From contig JAPLDU010000020.1 of assembly GCA_026391255.1 (NCBI GenBank), positions 1-40,543 of the forward strand: a stretch of 40,543 bases of DNA. The letters run 5' to 3'. The notes beneath the pieces were generated by a model. That model did not search any database. It saw nothing but the letters and a program-made list of their open reading frames with translations, and was not told the origin of the DNA. The DNA comes from Bacteroidia bacterium. Lineage in GTDB: Bacteria > Bacteroidota > Bacteroidia > Bacteroidales > JAPLDU01. Position numbers and translations under genes: made by a program. Positions 40,146-40,543 of this stretch are shown here, piece by piece; position 1 is the first letter of the stretch; each line of letters starts with the position of its first letter.

Positions 40146-40543
40146 GTAATTTTGCAGGAAATGAAAGAAGATTTGAATTTTTACCATATGATTTTCTGTG
40201 TTTTTTTCTTCTTACTTTTTGTCGTCACAAAAAGTAAGCAAAAAAGACTAACGTCCGCCACGGCGTTCGCCAAGGCGAAGAACTCGTTCCGTCTCGGTAT
40301 TCGGCAAGCTCAGACACCATCCTCGACTTCACTCAAACAGCAATTCGTTGATATGGAATTTTATATTTTATGCTTCGCACTCAATTTATTATGAAAAACA
40401 TATAAAAAATTGACTTTCCCCATTTTTATTTTACATAAATGTGACCATGAAAGCCCTGTGCGTTGGACATCCACGAATGGTGTGTCCGCCGTGGCGGATA
40501 CAACATGCCATTTCGACAGGCTCAATGGCCGGTTGCCAAAAGA
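40146..40543. repeat. Intergenic repeat region at the window end, no gene
   Basis: It opens with a perfect 12-bp hairpin, CTTACTTTTTGT (40211-40222) with ACAAAAAGTAAG (40227-40238). GC-rich short palindromes follow (TTCGCC-AA-GGCGAA near 40267; TCCGCC-GT-GGCGGA near 40485) and the word TTCGACAGGCTCAATGG. An open frame of 92 codons crosses it, but its content looks non-coding. The words recur in many Bacteroidetes intergenic regions as far as I recall. Confidence 0.5.

Noticed and set aside
40116-40394. A 92-codon gene after the redox operon
   Set aside because: It begins in the terminator hairpin and runs through intergenic repeat words; no domain or ribosome site supports it.

Overview
The window looks like a chromosomal segment of a Bacteroidetes bacterium, probably an uncultured anaerobic or marine member of the Bacteroidales/Marinilabiliales. 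The evidence is C-terminal sorting domains of the type IX secretion system (T9SS) on secreted proteins, several TAnnTTTG promoter -7 boxes, mostly weak Shine-Dalgarno sites, an arm-binding Bacteroides-type tyrosine recombinase and typical Bacteroidetes beta-barrel and lipoprotein genes. No database search was run; all names rest on motifs read by eye.

Layout. 1-3.8 kb is a decayed island edge: a fossil of a type I restriction HsdR N-terminus, an AT-rich membrane protein, a GNAT-like protein, and a frameshifted integrase beside tRNA-Ser(GGA). 4-12.7 kb is housekeeping: type I asparaginase, a sodium:solute symporter, glycogen branching enzyme, glycyl-tRNA synthetase, a GxxExxY nuclease-fold gene between long inverted repeats, and a methyltransferase. 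12.7-14.1 kb holds two secreted-protein genes, one frameshifted in its signal peptide. 14.2-22.45 kb is a compact Mu-like transposable phage element: leftward repressor, Ner-like regulator, DDE transposase (MuA-like), AAA+ ATPase (MuB-like), small ORFs, baseplate/spike protein, ClpP-type prohead protease and major capsid protein. It has no terminase, portal or tail genes and is bracketed by 18/19-matching inverted repeats. 22.6-34.7 kb carries secreted beta-propeller proteins (two tandem FG-GAP paralogues, a YCF48/BNR protein, a large Asp-box protein), a papain-like peptidase, a porin-like barrel and a lipoprotein.

35.5-40.1 kb is the most unusual part, a four-gene operon closed by a terminator. 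It encodes: (1) a signal-peptide protein with a phosphate-binding-protein-like domain containing a textbook EF-hand loop, then one membrane helix and a GcvH-like domain; (2) a Tat-exported ferredoxin with four 4Fe-4S motifs (HybA-like); (3) an NrfD/HybB-like quinone-interacting membrane subunit; (4) a membrane-anchored second GcvH-like protein. No hydrogenase or other catalytic subunit is present, and both GcvH-like domains lack the usual lipoylation context. I infer a membrane redox module of unknown substrate.

Between host genes there are many short tandem arrays with 7- or 8-bp units (for example GGTATCA, GTGAGTA, AGTCGTA, CACATTAT, TGTTCGTT, TTCTCAAA). I saw none within the phage element. 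Some abut promoters or start codons.
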